Origin: an uncultured Austwickia sp.
GTDB taxonomy: Bacteria > Actinomycetota > Actinomycetes > Actinomycetales > Dermatophilaceae
Length of the DNA: 6,186 nt
Assembly (NCBI GenBank): GCA_934678955.1
Contig: CAKUSI010000237.1
Coordinates: forward strand, 1-6,186
Reading direction: 5' to 3'
In this document: piece after piece, positions 5,319-6,186 of the stretch
Position numbering within the stretch: position 1 is the first letter of the stretch
Layout of the letters: every line of letters starts with the position of its first letter
Program-made: the position numbers and the translations under genes
Notes under the pieces: model-generated
What the model was told of the DNA's origin: nothing
The model's input: the letters and a program-made list of their open reading frames with translations, nothing else
Databases searched by the model: none

Positions 5319-6136
5319 AGCTCGCTCGGTCGGGGGATGCACGGGTGCGCCCCGGCGGCGACGAGGTCGCTCACTGCCTGACGCGGATTCCCGCCCACGA
5401 CCAGAGCCTCTCCGACGAGCACCGCGTGTGTCCCGTACTGGGCCACCTCGAGCACGTCGTGGGGGCCACGGATGCCGCTCTCGGCCACGGTGACGACCCC
5501 CGCCGGCAGGTGAGGGGCGATCCGAGAGAACGTGCCCCGGTCCACCTCCAGCGTCTTGAGGTTGCGGTTGTTCACGCCGATGACCCGGGCGCCGGCGGCG
5601 ACCGCCCGCGCGGCCTCGTCCTCGTCGTGCACCTCCACGAGCGCGGTCATCCCGAGGGACTCCGTCCGCTCGCGCAGCCCGATCAGGGCGTCCTGCTCCA
5701 GGGCCGCGACGATCAGAAGGATGAAGTCGGCGCCGTGCGCCCGGGCCTCCCAGATCTGGTAGGCATCCACGATGAAGTCCTTGCGCAGGACCGGGATGTC
5801 GACGGCGGCGCGCACCGCGGTGAGGTCCTCCAGGCTCCCACCGAAGCGGCGCTGCTCGGTCAGCACGCTGATCACCGACGCGCCGCCCGCCTCGTAGTCG
5901 CGGGCCAGCCCCGCAGGATCGGCGATCGCGGCCAGGGCGCCCTTGCTGGGGCTCGACCGTTTGACCTCGGCGATGACCTTCACGCCCTGGTCGCCCTGGC
6001 TGAGGGCGGCGACGCCGTCCCGAGCCTGCAACGCGCGGGCCGCGCGGTCCTTCAGCTCCTGCAAGGAGACGGCAGCGCGTCGCGCCGCCAGGTCCTCCCG
6101 CACGCCCTCGATGATGTCGTCCAGAACGGTGGCCAC
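5315..6136 (-). CDS. trpC: Indole-3-glycerol-phosphate synthase
   Basis: TrpC closes the indole ring of 1-(2-carboxyphenylamino)-1-deoxyribulose 5-phosphate with loss of CO2 and water, giving indoleglycerol phosphate for TrpA. The 273-residue TIM barrel is full length. Catalytic residues by family comparison are Glu57 and Lys59 in [12 protein letters not shown], Lys119 in VLRKDF, Glu168 in LVEVH, Asn189 in GVNNRNLKT, and Glu219/Ser220 in AESGI. I chose GTG at 6136 because the protein then starts [19 protein letters not shown], matching the usual actinobacterial N-terminus. The frame stays open to an earlier GTG at 6166, which would add ten atypical residues. A -10-like TACCCT ends 7 bases before 6136, so the mRNA may be leaderless. 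It is not fused to trpF. Upstream partners lie outside the window. Confidence 0.96.
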   Translation of the reverse strand: MATVLDDIIEGVREDLAARRAAVSLQELKDRAARALQARDGVAALSQGDQGVKVIAEVKRSSPSKGALAAIADPAGLARDYEAGGASVISVLTEQRRFGGSLEDLTAVRAAVDIPVLRKDFIVDAYQIWEARAHGADFILLIVAALEQDALIGLRERTESLGMTALVEVHDEDEAARAVAAGARVIGVNNRNLKTLEVDRGTFSRIAPHLPAGVVTVAESGIRGPHDVLEVAQYGTHAVLVGEALVVGGNPRQAVSDLVAAGAHPCIPRPSEL

Positions 6137-6143
6137 GCACCTC

Positions 6144-6149
6144 AGGGTA
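6144..6149 (-). promoter_or_regulatory. Possible -10 element of a leaderless trpC promoter
   Basis: TACCCT on the minus strand fits TANNNT. With a 7-base spacing, transcription would start at the G of the trpC GTG (6136), giving a leaderless message of the kind common in actinobacteria. The -35 candidate TTCGGC, 18 bases upstream, is poor. Only GAGG, 3 bases before the GTG, could act as a Shine-Dalgarno, and that spacing is too short. Only 50 bases upstream of trpC are in the window, so co-transcription with an unseen gene cannot be excluded. Confidence 0.3.
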
Positions 6150-6186
6150 GCCAGTGCCCCGCACACGGCCGAATCGCGGCCAGGAT

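Noticed and set aside
4225..5493. Plus-strand frame of 422 codons opposite trpB and the trpC end
   Set aside because: Antisense shadow; composition is rich in His/Arg/Gly with no family resemblance.
5319..6164. Minus-strand frame overlapping trpC in another frame
   Set aside because: Within trpC it is a shadow with no domain. Only its last 46 codons, beyond the trpC stop, are kept as a possible peptide.
6137..6166. Earlier trpC start at GTG 6166
   Set aside because: It adds ten residues (with two Cys) not typical of TrpC and would include the -10-like element; the 6136 start gives the usual N-terminus.

Overview
This is a GC-rich window in which every recognisable gene lies on the minus strand. 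Codons mostly end in G or C, GTG starts are common, and genes overlap by 4 bases. The order trpC-trpB-trpA-(MauE-like)-(DsbA-like)-lgt-gltB points to an actinobacterium, probably a Streptomyces/Nocardiopsis-type relative. The genus cannot be fixed from this sequence.

In the direction of transcription (right to left), the window opens with trpC (indole-3-glycerol-phosphate synthase, 6136-5315). Next is a 133-base gap containing several inverted repeats and a possible 46-codon reading frame. That frame overlaps the trpC stop as GTGA and the trpB start as ATGA. trpB (5181-3925) and trpA (3928-3098) follow and overlap by ATGA. Together these genes supply the last steps of tryptophan synthesis: TrpC makes indoleglycerol phosphate, and TrpA and TrpB turn it and serine into tryptophan.

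Four bases after trpA comes a four-helix MauE/DoxX-like membrane protein (3093-2611). Its 3' end runs into three tandem 22-bp repeats, followed by a GC-rich inverted repeat. After a 181-base gap, a membrane-anchored DsbA-like thiol oxidoreductase (2429-1650) overlaps lgt (1653-712) by GTGA; Lgt is the prolipoprotein diacylglyceryl transferase. These three genes form an envelope module: two are likely disulfide-forming partners, and the third makes lipoproteins.

A 250-base gap with a possible promoter and operator-like palindrome precedes gltB. Only the first 153 codons of this glutamate synthase large-subunit gene are inside the window (461-1).

No mobile element, RNA gene or CRISPR array was seen. 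The large genes are ordinary and intact. The less ordinary parts are the trpC-trpB junction, the G-rich tract at the MauE-like start, the 22-bp repeats and the MauE/DsbA pairing.
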